Shown here piece after piece: positions 41,992 through 50,398 of a stretch of DNA of 55,009 nucleotides; position 1 is the first letter of the stretch, and every line of letters begins with the position of its first letter. Both the position numbers and the translations under genes were made by a program. The stretch spans positions 103,826 through 158,834 of the forward strand of contig CADECM010000002.1 in assembly GCA_902825845.1 (NCBI GenBank), written 5' to 3'. This DNA is from an uncultured beta proteobacterium (GTDB taxonomy: Bacteria > Pseudomonadota > Gammaproteobacteria > Burkholderiales > SG8-41). The notes beneath the pieces were generated by a model that did no database searches, was not told the DNA's origin, and was given only the letters and a program-made list of their open reading frames with translations.

Positions 41992-43755
41992 TCAAACCAT
42001 CAATTGTCCCGCCGGCTTCTGCAGGTATTCCTTCAAACCGTCCGCGGCCCAGCATGCCAGCATGCCGATGGTTTCGGTCGGCCCCACCGCGCCGTTCTGA
42101 GGGAACGCGCTGCCGCCGACCACAAACACGTTCGGCACGTCCCACGATTGCAGGTACTTGTTGACGACGCTGGTTGCAGGGTCTGCGCCCATCGCAGCGC
42201 CGCCCATGTTGTGCGTGCTTTGGTACGGCACGATGGTGTACTTGGTGTAAGGCTCGCGCACACTGTAGCTTGACGGATTCATCGCCTTGGCGATTTCCAC
42301 GCATTTCTTGTTCATGAAATGCAGCATCTTTTGCTCGTTCTGATGCCAGTCGAAGGTCATGCGCAGCAGCGGCAGGCCGTTGGAATCACGATACGTGGGA
42401 TCGAGATCGAGGTAATGCCCGCGATAGCTCTGGCACGAGCCGTGGATGCCGATGCTGAACGCGCGGCGATAGTTGTGTGCAACCGCTTTCTTCCATTCGC
42501 CGCCCCAGCGCGGCGTGCCGTGCGGCACCGGCTTGGACTTGATCGGCGTGGCGCCGGCGCTGGACACCGCGACATAGGCGCCGCCGACGAAGCCCAGATC
42601 GCTGCGGTCGAGTGCATCACCGTCCAAATCCGAAATGGAGGTGTTGACCATGCCGCCGCCAATGAACGGATTGAACTCCTTGTCGTCAAAGAATACCTCC
42701 ACTCTGCCGCCGGTCTGGTAGGAATAATTGCGGCCCACCACCCCGGTGTTGGCAATCGGGTCATAGGGTTTGCCAATGCCCGAGAGCAGCAGCAGACGCG
42801 TGTTATTGAAGCAGTATGTCGCGAGAATCACGGTGCCTGCCGGCTGCTCGACCTCGCGCCCGCGCGCGTCGATGTAGGTGACGCCGGTCGCCTGCTTGCC
42901 GGTGGAATCGGTGTTGATCTTGATCACATTGCACAGCGGGCGCAGCTCGAAGTTTTCCTGCTTGATCAGTGACGGCATCACCGCCGTCAGCGGATTGGCC
43001 TTGGCGCCCTGCGAGCAGGCGTGGCTGCTGCAAAAACCGCCGCGCGCGCATTCGCCGAGGAAGTTCTTGTAGAGATTCATGTAATCGCGGGTCATCGCTG
43101 CCGCCGGCCCCTGGAACGGCGTGTAGCCCAGTTCGGTCGCGGCTTTGGCGAACAATTGTCCCTGCGGCGTTGGGCGCGTCGGCGGATTCGGATATTCGCG
43201 CGAACGCGGGCCTTCGTGAGGATTGCCGCCAGGCTGGATGTCACCGTTCAGGTTGCCGGCCTTGCCGCCGACACCGTAGATATGTTCGAACTGGTCGTAA
43301 TACGGCTCGAATTCCTCGTAAGAGACACCCCAGTCCTGACTGGTGCAGTCGCCGGGGAAAAAGGTCTTGCCATGTTTCGCTTCAAGGTTGCTGCGAATTT
43401 CAAAGTCGTACGGCAGGAAGCGCCGCGCGTTGCAGCCCCAGTGCAGCGCCGTGCCGCCGACGATTTCGCCGGGTTTGAACGAACCCAGTTCGCGCATCGG
43501 CAGCGCGGTCTCGCGCAAATTGTTGCGAAAGGAGATCGTCTCGCGCGACAAGTTCTGGAAAATGTCGCTATGGCGATCGTATTTCAGTTCGTCGTGCACA
43601 TAGGGCATGACGAAATCCTGCTGCGGCGTGGCCATGCGTCCGCGCTCCAGACACAGCACCTGATGGCCCGCCGCGGCGAGCTCCATGGAGATAATCGAAC
43701 CGACAACGCCACTGCCGATTACCACTACTTCAACGGGATTGAGTTTCGTCGTCAT
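41992..43755 (-). CDS. GMC-family oxidoreductase, gluconate-2-dehydrogenase-like flavoprotein subunit
   Basis: A 587-residue GMC flavoenzyme. The FAD motif is VVVIGSGVVGSIISMELAA (9-27), ending in CLERG. GGTALHWGC (about 99-107) and the C-terminal HNMGGAAMGADPATSVVN with active-site His (about 520-537) match the large subunit of membrane gluconate/sorbitol dehydrogenases. It starts two bases after the stop of the subunit-III-like gene, so the pair is one complex. No cytochrome c subunit gene follows, so electrons may go to a separately encoded cytochrome. Substrate probably a sugar acid or alcohol (inference). Confidence 0.9.
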   Translation of the reverse strand: MTTKLNPVEVVVIGSGVVGSIISMELAAAGHQVLCLERGRMATPQQDFVMPYVHDELKYDRHSDIFQNLSRETISFRNNLRETALPMRELGSFKPGEIVGGTALHWGCNARRFLPYDFEIRSNLEAKHGKTFFPGDCTSQDWGVSYEEFEPYYDQFEHIYGVGGKAGNLNGDIQPGGNPHEGPRSREYPNPPTRPTPQGQLFAKAATELGYTPFQGPAAAMTRDYMNLYKNFLGECARGGFCSSHACSQGAKANPLTAVMPSLIKQENFELRPLCNVIKINTDSTGKQATGVTYIDARGREVEQPAGTVILATYCFNNTRLLLLSGIGKPYDPIANTGVVGRNYSYQTGGRVEVFFDDKEFNPFIGGGMVNTSISDLDGDALDRSDLGFVGGAYVAVSSAGATPIKSKPVPHGTPRWGGEWKKAVAHNYRRAFSIGIHGSCQSYRGHYLDLDPTYRDSNGLPLLRMTFDWHQNEQKMLHFMNKKCVEIAKAMNPSSYSVREPYTKYTIVPYQSTHNMGGAAMGADPATSVVNKYLQSWDVPNVFVVGGSAFPQNGAVGPTETIGMLACWAADGLKEYLQKPAGQLMV

Positions 43756-43756
43756 G

Positions 43757-44407
43757 TTAGACCTTCTTGATCATGATGTGTTTGGGGAAGCCCTGTGCAT
43801 CAACCTGCGCCTTGCCTTGCTGAATATCCAGAATGCTCACTGGCTCTGCGCGGTATATCTCGGGGTTGTCCAGATGCGCGCTGTAGGTGCCGGACGCGAC
43901 GCCGGGGAAGCCGAGCAGTTTCCAGCCTACCTTGTCGTGATTGCCGCCATACATCGGGTCGGCAAAGAAACCTTCTTCGGTGTTGCGCCACAGAAGGTCG
44001 AAAAAGACTTTGCTCGACAGCGACGGCAGATCCACCTTGCCGTGTTCCAGCGTCTTCAGCACATCGTCCTGCTGTTCGCCGGAGAGGTTCTCGAATGTTT
44101 TGTCGTATTGTTTGCTGCAATAATCGTTGGTCTCGCGGATGCCGGCGCGATAAAGCTCTTGCGGCGTTAAACGCGACTGGTAGCCCTGCTGCGGCGTTCC
44201 CTCCATCCACGGCCCTGAGCGATAGTTGCGGCCATGCACGCCCCACACGCCGCTTAATTGGCGATCAATATAAACACTGACGCGGGCTTCCCTGCCTCCC
44301 GGCCCCAGATCGTCGGGCGGAATCAGGCGGTCGGCCGCCGCGTCAAGAAAGCGTACTTCCGGTTGCGTCAAATAAACGTAGGCATGTGGAATTGCGGAAT
44401 CTGCCAT
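43757..44407 (-). CDS. Gluconate 2-dehydrogenase subunit 3 family protein
   Basis: A 216-residue small subunit of a GMC dehydrogenase. Typical features: YLTQPEVRFLDAAADRLIPP (about 12-31), YIDRQLSG (about 46-53), GIRETNDYCSKQYDKTFENL (about 88-107) and the late motif DPMYGGNHDKVGWKLLGFPG (about 149-168). Many members carry a Tat signal; none is visible in this chain, where MADSAIPHAY starts the protein. GGGAG is upstream of the ATG at 44407. It is the first gene of a minus-strand unit followed by the flavoprotein and the HpaI aldolase. Confidence 0.88.
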   Translation of the reverse strand: MADSAIPHAYVYLTQPEVRFLDAAADRLIPPDDLGPGGREARVSVYIDRQLSGVWGVHGRNYRSGPWMEGTPQQGYQSRLTPQELYRAGIRETNDYCSKQYDKTFENLSGEQQDDVLKTLEHGKVDLPSLSSKVFFDLLWRNTEEGFFADPMYGGNHDKVGWKLLGFPGVASGTYSAHLDNPEIYRAEPVSILDIQQGKAQVDAQGFPKHIMIKKV

Positions 44408-44606
44408 TCTCGATTCTCCCAAAATATGGACACACTGGCGGCAGCCCGGGGCGCCGTGCTCGGCACCGGCTCCGCAGTCCGCGCATTATACCGGCCATCG
44501 ATGCGGCTTGGCGTGCGTGTTCCCGATTCACGTGTGCCTTGCAAAGTCCACTTCGCGGGGCTACGAATCGGACTAGAATTCCGTGATTCACGCAAAGGAG
44601 AATGCC

Positions 44607-45650
44607 ATGAGCTTGCGTCTGGGATTGACCACGGGCGGGGCCGACGGCCCCGCGTTGATTGCGCTGGTGCGCGAAGCGGAGCAGCTCGGTTTTGACTCGA
44701 CCTGGAGCGGTGAATCGTATGGCGTGGATGCAGTGACGCGCCTCGCGTGGCTGGGCGGGCAAACCACGCGCATCAAGCTTGGCTCGTCGATCCTGCAAAT
44801 TCCGGCACGTTCGCCCGCGCTCACGGCGATGACGGCGATCACACTGGATGCGCTGACCGGCGGGCGGTTTATTTTGGGACTTGGACCGTCGGGCCCGCAG
44901 GTGGTGGAGGGCTGGTACGGTGTTCCATACGGCAAACCGTTGACGCGCCTGCGCGAATACATTGCCATCGTGCGTCAGGTGCTGGCGCGCGAGGCGCCAC
45001 TGACCTTTAACGGCGAGCACTACCAGATACCGTACAAGGGGCCAGGCTCAACCGGACTCGGCAAACCGTTGAAGTGCATCCAGCATGGCCGCCGCGACAT
45101 GAAGATTTACACCGCGGCGGTGAGCCCCGCCGGGCTTGCGTGCGCGGGTGAGGTGGGCGACGGCGTGCTGCCCCTGTTCATGGACCCGGAACGCGATGAT
45201 TTGATCAAGCCGCATGTCACCAAGGGCATGCAGCGCGCCGGGCGCGCGGTGGATTTCTCGCAATTCGACATCGCGCCCTTCGTGCCAGTGCATGTTGGCG
45301 ACGATCTGACGGCATGCCGCCAGCCGGTGAAGGAGTGGCTTGCGCTGTACATCGGCGGCATGGGCGCGCGCGGCAAGAACTTCTACAACGATAATGCGGT
45401 GCGCATGGGTTATGCCGCCGAGGCGGCGAAGATTCAGGACCTCTATCTCGCCGGCAAAAAAACCGAGGCCGCCGCCGCCGTGCCGGACCGGCTGGTCGAC
45501 GCCGTGGCGCTGGTGGGGCCGCCCGCGCGCATACGCGAACGGCTTCAGGTGTGGAAGGCGGCCGGCGAACGTGGCAGCGTCGGCACCATGATTTTGATGA
45601 AAACCGATATTGCGGGATTGCGGCTGGTGGCCGACGGCGTATTGGGTTGA
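44607..45650 (+). CDS. LLM class flavin-dependent oxidoreductase
   Basis: A 347-residue luciferase-like oxidoreductase. MSLRLGLTTGGADGPALIAL opens the barrel, followed by LGFDSTWSGESYGVDAVT (about 28-45), IKLGSSILQIPARSPALTAM (about 59-78) and GRFILGLGPSGPQVVEGWYG (about 88-107). The pattern fits F420-type members named for methylene-tetrahydromethanopterin reductase, often seen as FMN enzymes in proteobacterial catabolic clusters. AAAGGAG is nine bases before the ATG at 44607. It is divergent from the GMC pair and convergent with the MBL-fold gene. Confidence 0.88.
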   Translation: MSLRLGLTTGGADGPALIALVREAEQLGFDSTWSGESYGVDAVTRLAWLGGQTTRIKLGSSILQIPARSPALTAMTAITLDALTGGRFILGLGPSGPQVVEGWYGVPYGKPLTRLREYIAIVRQVLAREAPLTFNGEHYQIPYKGPGSTGLGKPLKCIQHGRRDMKIYTAAVSPAGLACAGEVGDGVLPLFMDPERDDLIKPHVTKGMQRAGRAVDFSQFDIAPFVPVHVGDDLTACRQPVKEWLALYIGGMGARGKNFYNDNAVRMGYAAEAAKIQDLYLAGKKTEAAAAVPDRLVDAVALVGPPARIRERLQVWKAAGERGSVGTMILMKTDIAGLRLVADGVLG

Positions 45651-45656
45651 GCGTGC

Positions 45657-46475
45657 TCAGATGAGCCGGTAGACGTCTTCCGTCGCGGCCACCCGGCCTT
45701 CCGTTTCGAGTTTGATCAGGTGGCTCTGGATCTGGTTTCGCGCCAGATGCCGCACGCCTTCCTTCACACTGGCGTAGAGGATGCCGGCCATCTGTTCCAC
45801 GCTGCGCGGGCGCTCCCGCAGCAGTGACACGATCTGCTGTTCGCGTTGTTTGCGGTGCTGAATCAGGCCGTCGAGTTTTCCGCGCGGATTTTCCACCACC
45901 GGCCCCTGGCCCGGATAAATGACGGCCGGCTCGTAGCGCAGGAATTTTTCCATGGTCTGCAGATACAGCACGATCTCGCCCTCGCCAGGATTGACCACCG
46001 AGCTGCCGTTGCCCATGACATTGTCGCCGGTAAACAGCGCGCGGGTCTCGCGGATAAAAATAGCCATGCTGCCATAGGTGTGGCCGGGCGCATCGAGAAA
46101 CTCGATGGTTAGATTGCCGAGGCTCAGCGTTTCGCCGTCGCGCACGGGCTGGATCACTCCAGCGCCCTGCATGCGCGCCTCGATCTCCGGTTTTTCCACC
46201 CACGACGCAATGATGGGTGCGCCGCCACACGCCTTCTGAATGGCGGGTGCATTTTCCCAGTGCGGCGTATGGCGGTGCGTGACGGCGATGCCCTTGAGCG
46301 GGGGCTTGCCGAGTTTTTCCCAGTAGCCAATGCGGGCCTGCGCTTCGCCGGGCCGGTTCCAGCCGGCGTCGACGAACAGACTGCCCTGTGTGCCGACGAT
46401 CAGATAGGTGTTGGTGACACCGGTCGCATGTTGCAGGTCGGTGACGATGTTATGAATGCCAGGCGCAATTTCCAT
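45657..46475 (-). CDS. Metallo-beta-lactamase-fold protein (LACTB2-like) with altered metal site
   Basis: A 272-residue MBL-fold protein with a C-terminal winged-helix segment (about 215-272), the layout of LACTB2/glyoxalase-II-like hydrolases. The expected HxHxDH motif reads H67-R-H69-T-P71-H72, with Pro in place of the metal-binding Asp. The late PGHG motif reads PGQG (YPGQGPVV). The other ligands are present: GHTYGS (His) and FTGDN (Asp). The changes suggest a one-metal site, a changed reaction or loss of catalysis. AGGAG is seven bases before the ATG. Confidence 0.85.
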   Translation of the reverse strand: MEIAPGIHNIVTDLQHATGVTNTYLIVGTQGSLFVDAGWNRPGEAQARIGYWEKLGKPPLKGIAVTHRHTPHWENAPAIQKACGGAPIIASWVEKPEIEARMQGAGVIQPVRDGETLSLGNLTIEFLDAPGHTYGSMAIFIRETRALFTGDNVMGNGSSVVNPGEGEIVLYLQTMEKFLRYEPAVIYPGQGPVVENPRGKLDGLIQHRKQREQQIVSLLRERPRSVEQMAGILYASVKEGVRHLARNQIQSHLIKLETEGRVAATEDVYRLI

Positions 46476-46517
46476 GCGGGACTCCTGATGCTGGCAAATT
46501 CCAGCGCGCCGATGAAC

Positions 46518-46544
46518 GGCCTGCAGCCGTTGCGGCTGCAGGCC
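46518..46544. terminator. Perfect 12-bp hairpin between amidohydrolase and MBL genes
   Basis: GGCCTGCAGCCG-TTG-CGGCTGCAGGCC forms a perfect stem with a three-base loop, 19 bases after the minus-strand amidohydrolase stop. There is no U-tract; it could terminate or shield the upstream message. Confidence 0.5.
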
Positions 46545-46562
46545 ATCCGGGGCTTTGCGGTG

Positions 46563-47693
46563 CTACAGCTTATAGAGCTTTGCGGTGTTGTCGACCAGCA
46601 CCTGCTTGCGCTCAGCGTCGGGAACGCCATCGAAACAGCGCGCGATTGACTTGCGGCTTTCCGGCCAGGTGGAGGTGCCCAGCGGAAAGTTCGTGCTCCA
46701 CAGAATGCTGTTCAGGCCGATGTGCTGCCGGGTCTTCATGCCCGTGGTATCGAACCATCCCACCATATGGCAGTTGCGCTTGAACAGCTGGGACGGCGTC
46801 AGATCATAGCCTTCGGTGTTGATGCGCTGGCGTTCGAACTGATGGTCGGCGAGTTCCAGTTCGTACGCGCACCATGCGAGCGAGGTTTCCGAGAACACCA
46901 CCTTGAGCTTGGGAAAGCGATGCAGGATCTGCGAATACAGGAAGTTGGCCACGATCAGCACCGAACTCACCGGGCGCGTAATCGCTTCCAGCGCGGCGGC
47001 CACTTCCGTGGTGAATCCCTGATACGGGGGAAACTGGATCTCGCGCGACGCGCCGGAGTGAAAGCACACCGGCACATCGAGTTCCTGACAGGCTGCCCAG
47101 ATCGGATCGTAGACGGCTTCGTTGATGTGCGGCAATTTGCGCAGCATCATCGGCACCGATGGCATCACCACGCCGCGATGTCCCCTGCCTACCGCGCGGC
47201 GGATTTCCTTGGCGGCGGCTTCCGGTGGCGCCAGCGGTATGATGCACTGGGGCACGAAGCGCGGACTGACGGCGGCCCATTCATCGATCAGCCAGTCATT
47301 GTAGGCCTGGCTGCAGGCGAGTTCGAGTTCGGGGTCTTCAATGGTTCCGAACGCTTCTCCGGCACGTCCCGCCACGGTGGGGTAGAGCACGGAATAGTCG
47401 ACGCCATCCACGTTCATCGCTGTGAGCCGCTCGCCCGGCACATAGGCGGCCTTGGGCACGTCCGCCCAGCGCTGAGGCTCCCGCGCGCGATCGGGCATGG
47501 CGGCACCGGCCAGGGCCACGCCCCGCATATCGGCCTTCTTCCCGTCGATCATCCAGCATTCCGTGCCATCCGCCTGTTTGGCGACGTGCGGAATGCGATC
47601 ACCCCACTTTTCCTTCGACATGCGTTTGGTCCAGACCTCGGGGTGTTCCTGCACGTGGTCGTCGGCGCTGATGAATCCGTATTTGAGTTCCAT
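46563..47693 (-). CDS. Amidohydrolase_2 family protein with Asp-to-Asn at a predicted metal site
   Basis: A 376-residue TIM-barrel amidohydrolase related to ACMSD/gamma-resorcylate decarboxylase. It starts YGFISADDHVQEHPEVW with the DxH-type motif, then RGVVMPSVPMMLRKLPHINE, VCFHSGASREIQFP and ELADHQFERQR. At the position where its neighbour has ESDFPH, this protein has STNFPL (N335), so the usual metal/acid Asp and the following His are replaced. It is adjacent to and clearly paralogous with the next gene (shared RMSKxKWGDxIP and STWPESR/STYPESR). It may be a partner subunit or a divergent enzyme. Confidence 0.87.
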   Translation of the reverse strand: MELKYGFISADDHVQEHPEVWTKRMSKEKWGDRIPHVAKQADGTECWMIDGKKADMRGVALAGAAMPDRAREPQRWADVPKAAYVPGERLTAMNVDGVDYSVLYPTVAGRAGEAFGTIEDPELELACSQAYNDWLIDEWAAVSPRFVPQCIIPLAPPEAAAKEIRRAVGRGHRGVVMPSVPMMLRKLPHINEAVYDPIWAACQELDVPVCFHSGASREIQFPPYQGFTTEVAAALEAITRPVSSVLIVANFLYSQILHRFPKLKVVFSETSLAWCAYELELADHQFERQRINTEGYDLTPSQLFKRNCHMVGWFDTTGMKTRQHIGLNSILWSTNFPLGTSTWPESRKSIARCFDGVPDAERKQVLVDNTAKLYKL

Positions 47694-47705
47694 GGTGTTG
47701 TCCGC

Positions 47706-48875
47706 TTACGAGGCTAGGTTGTAAAGGCGCATGGCATTGCCATACAGCAATTGATTGCGTTCGGCTTCCGGCACGCCTTGCAGCGTACGCTCTACAAACT
47801 GCCGCGACTCTGGGTAGGTGGAGGTGGAGTGCGGGAAATCCGATTCCCACATGATGTTGTCGATGCCCACAAGATGCCGCAATTCGATGCCGGCGCGCTC
47901 ATACCAGAAATCGACATAGATCTGGCGTTTGAACAACTCGCTCGGCCGCGTGACGATGCCCTGTGTCCACAGGTGGCGGCGCTCCCATTCGTGGTCGCAG
48001 GCTTCGAGCACGTAATTCACCCAGCCCACGCCGGTTTCCGCGCACACCACTTTCAGCCGCGGGAATCGATCCAGCACGCCCGAGAAAATCAGATTGGGTA
48101 TGAACTGCGCCTGAATGGAAAAATTACCCGACGGGCCGTAAGCCTGACCCTGATTGGGCGTGTAGCCACGCCAGCGCGGAATCGACAGCCGCAGGCCGGC
48201 GCCCGAATGCCAATGCAGCGGCGCGTTCAAATCCTGACACGCCGCCCACAGCGGATCCCACCACGGATCGTTGAAATGCTTGAAGCCTTCGCGCGTGCGG
48301 CTGGGCTCCGCCAACATGACGACACCGCGATGTCCGATCTTGACCGCGCGTTCGACTTCTTTCGCGGCCGCTTCCGCGCCGCTCAAGTACGGGATGAGCG
48401 CAAGGGGCACCAGGCGGTCGCTGACCTGACCCCACTCGGCAAGTCCGTCGTTGTAGGCGCGCACGCATTCCAGTTCAAACTCGGCGTCCCCTTGCAGCAT
48501 GGTGCCGCTCTGGATCGGATCATTGGGAAACAGGATTTCGCCATCGACGCCATCGTGGTCCATCGCCTTGACGCGTTCCGCCGGATCGTAGACGCTCCTG
48601 GGCACTTCTTCCCAGCGCTGCGGAAACGTCCGGCGCAGCGGGTCGCCCATCGCGGTGGGGCAGTTCACCGTGCCGCGTTCGCCCACCACCTTGCCATTGA
48701 CGAACCAGCGTTGAACCGGTTTGTCGGAAGCGCGGATCATGTGCGACTTGTCAGTGGTTTCGCGCAATTGCGGAATGGCGTCGCCCCATTTCGCCTTGGA
48801 CATGCGTTTGGTCCAGTTGTCCTTGTCGAGTTGCGCGTGCGAATCGCAACTGATCAAACCGTGCTTGATCTTCAT
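47706..48875 (-). CDS. Amidohydrolase_2 family protein
   Basis: A 389-residue metal-dependent amidohydrolase or decarboxylase of the ACMSD-like group. MKIKHGLISCDSHAQLDKDN opens with the metal motif. RGVVMLAEPSRTREGFKHFN, LHWHSGAGLRLSIP (metal His), AETGVGWVNYVLEACDHEWE and MWESDFPHSTSTYPES with D346 complete the site. AAGGAG is nine bases before the ATG. The tandem paralogue at 46563-47693 starts 12 bases after its stop. The substrate is probably a cyclic or aromatic acid or hydrolysable ring (inference from family). Confidence 0.9.
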   Translation of the reverse strand: MKIKHGLISCDSHAQLDKDNWTKRMSKAKWGDAIPQLRETTDKSHMIRASDKPVQRWFVNGKVVGERGTVNCPTAMGDPLRRTFPQRWEEVPRSVYDPAERVKAMDHDGVDGEILFPNDPIQSGTMLQGDAEFELECVRAYNDGLAEWGQVSDRLVPLALIPYLSGAEAAAKEVERAVKIGHRGVVMLAEPSRTREGFKHFNDPWWDPLWAACQDLNAPLHWHSGAGLRLSIPRWRGYTPNQGQAYGPSGNFSIQAQFIPNLIFSGVLDRFPRLKVVCAETGVGWVNYVLEACDHEWERRHLWTQGIVTRPSELFKRQIYVDFWYERAGIELRHLVGIDNIMWESDFPHSTSTYPESRQFVERTLQGVPEAERNQLLYGNAMRLYNLAS

Positions 48876-49342
48876 GGCGTTTTCTCCTTCGGCCGGGTGT
48901 GGAAAGACATATCAGCCGCCAATCCTCCTGAAAGTGCAGATGAATGCAGATGCGCGAGCTGGCGGGAGCGCTCGTGTCGGCAAGTCTTGCACCATCTCCA
49001 GTCGCCTGATGCAGAGATGGAACTGCGCGATTATGGTCCTCGATTGGAACAGAAGAAAATCAGCCAGCCGGGGACGGCGCGGTTGATTATATAGCGCGAT
49101 CAGCGACGCGAAAACCAAAATGGAGCCGTGCAAAGGCAATGGTACTAAGGTGCCATATGTTGAACCATTTCATGCCGGCACGGGCTTAGCGCACGCTTGT
49201 GAGTGCTTCTTGCGTTGCCGCACGTACTTGTGCCCAAGGCTTAGGGTGCGACACGATACGAACTCAGGTGCTGCGCCGTGCCGTCGTGCGTCCACATGAT
49301 TCGAGTGCAGGCGCCGTCGCGGCCGCTCCGTCCCGCGAACGT
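48876..49342. other. Intergenic region, 467 nt
   Basis: It separates the amidohydrolase pair from the Bug/selenoprotein operon, both on the minus strand. No gene is recognised; short ORFs here look like shadows without conserved features. It must hold the promoter of the amidohydrolase pair and the end of the upstream operon, but I see no clear terminator or promoter. Confidence 0.5.
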
Positions 49343-50371
49343 TCATTCCGCTTTCAGGCCCGCATCCTGAATGACCTTGCGCCACGCCGGCACTTCGCGC
49401 GCAAGCTGGCGCCGCAGGTCATCGGGTGTACCGGGCAGCGGCGTCGCGCCCAGCGCCAGCAAGCGTTCGCGCGTATCCGGTGTGCCGAGGATGGTCAGGA
49501 TTTCCGCGTTGAGTCTGGCGATGATTTGCGGCGGCGTCTTCAGGGCCACATACATGCTGAACCAGCCGCTGGTGTCGAAGCCCGGGAAACCGGATTCGGC
49601 GATCGACGGGACATCCGGCAACAGCGGCGTGCGTTTGGCGGTCGTCACCGCGAGCGCGGCCAGTGCGCCGAGCTTCACGTGTTGTGTCAGTACCAGCACG
49701 TTGTCGAATGCGACCTGCAGGCGTCCGCCGAGCAGGTCCGGCATCATTGGACCGGTACCTTTGTAAGGAATAAAAACCATTTCAATCCCGGCCAGCCGCT
49801 TGAACATCTCGCCGGACAGGTGCTGTACTGCGCCCGGCGCAGATGCGCCCCATGAAATTTTTCCTGGACGCGGTTTGGCATAAGCGATCAGCGCCTGCAC
49901 GTTCCTGACGCCCAGCGAGGGATGCGCAACCATGAGATAGGGCGTTGTCGCCACCAGCGCCAGCGGCTGCAGGTCGCGTTGCACGTTGAACGTCGAATTG
50001 CGGTAAAGATTGCCAACGATGCTGATCGACGAACCCGAAATCAGCAGCGTGTAGCCGTCGGGCTGCGACTTGGACACCAGTTCCGCGGCGATGATGCCGC
50101 TGACGCCCGGACGATTGTCGACTACCACCTGCTGGCCGAGGCGCTCGGACAGCTTGGCGCCGACGAGACGTCCCACCAGATCGGTGCTGCCGCCCGGCGC
50201 AAAGCCCACGATGAGACGGATTGGCCGTGCCGGGTAATTCTGCGCAGCGACCAACGCAGGCGTGATGCATAGCGAGACCGCGAGCGCCAAACCATGCCAC
50301 CGCGCCAATGACGCCGGTGCCGCAACCGCGGCAGCGGCACGACGTGCGTATAAGGATAAGAAGGTCATCAT
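49343..50371 (-). CDS. Bug/TctC-family periplasmic substrate-binding protein
   Basis: A 342-residue Bug protein with a long signal region (cleavage near residue 42, ALVAAQNYP). Motifs: YPARPIRLIVGFAPGGSTD, VVDNRPGVSGIIA, PDGYTLLISG, IPYKGTGPMMPDLLGG and DVPSIAESGFPGF. It starts 24 bases after the stop of the 369-aa gene, and that gap is filled by an AT-rich motif rather than a recognisable ribosome binding site. It is the last gene of the selenoprotein operon, suggesting that the receptor imports or senses the compound handled by that system. Confidence 0.92.
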   Translation of the reverse strand: MMTFLSLYARRAAAAVAAPASLARWHGLALAVSLCITPALVAAQNYPARPIRLIVGFAPGGSTDLVGRLVGAKLSERLGQQVVVDNRPGVSGIIAAELVSKSQPDGYTLLISGSSISIVGNLYRNSTFNVQRDLQPLALVATTPYLMVAHPSLGVRNVQALIAYAKPRPGKISWGASAPGAVQHLSGEMFKRLAGIEMVFIPYKGTGPMMPDLLGGRLQVAFDNVLVLTQHVKLGALAALAVTTAKRTPLLPDVPSIAESGFPGFDTSGWFSMYVALKTPPQIIARLNAEILTILGTPDTRERLLALGATPLPGTPDDLRRQLAREVPAWRKVIQDAGLKAE

Positions 50372-50385
50372 AAAAAGTTGTTTAA

Positions 50386-50398
50386 AAACAGATGGTTA
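50386..50398 (+). repeat. AT-rich boundary motif copy 9
   Basis: Core AAACAGATGGTTA on the plus strand. It overlaps the stop codon of the 369-aa gene (50396-50398) and fills the gap to the Bug start, both on the minus strand. Confidence 0.65.
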
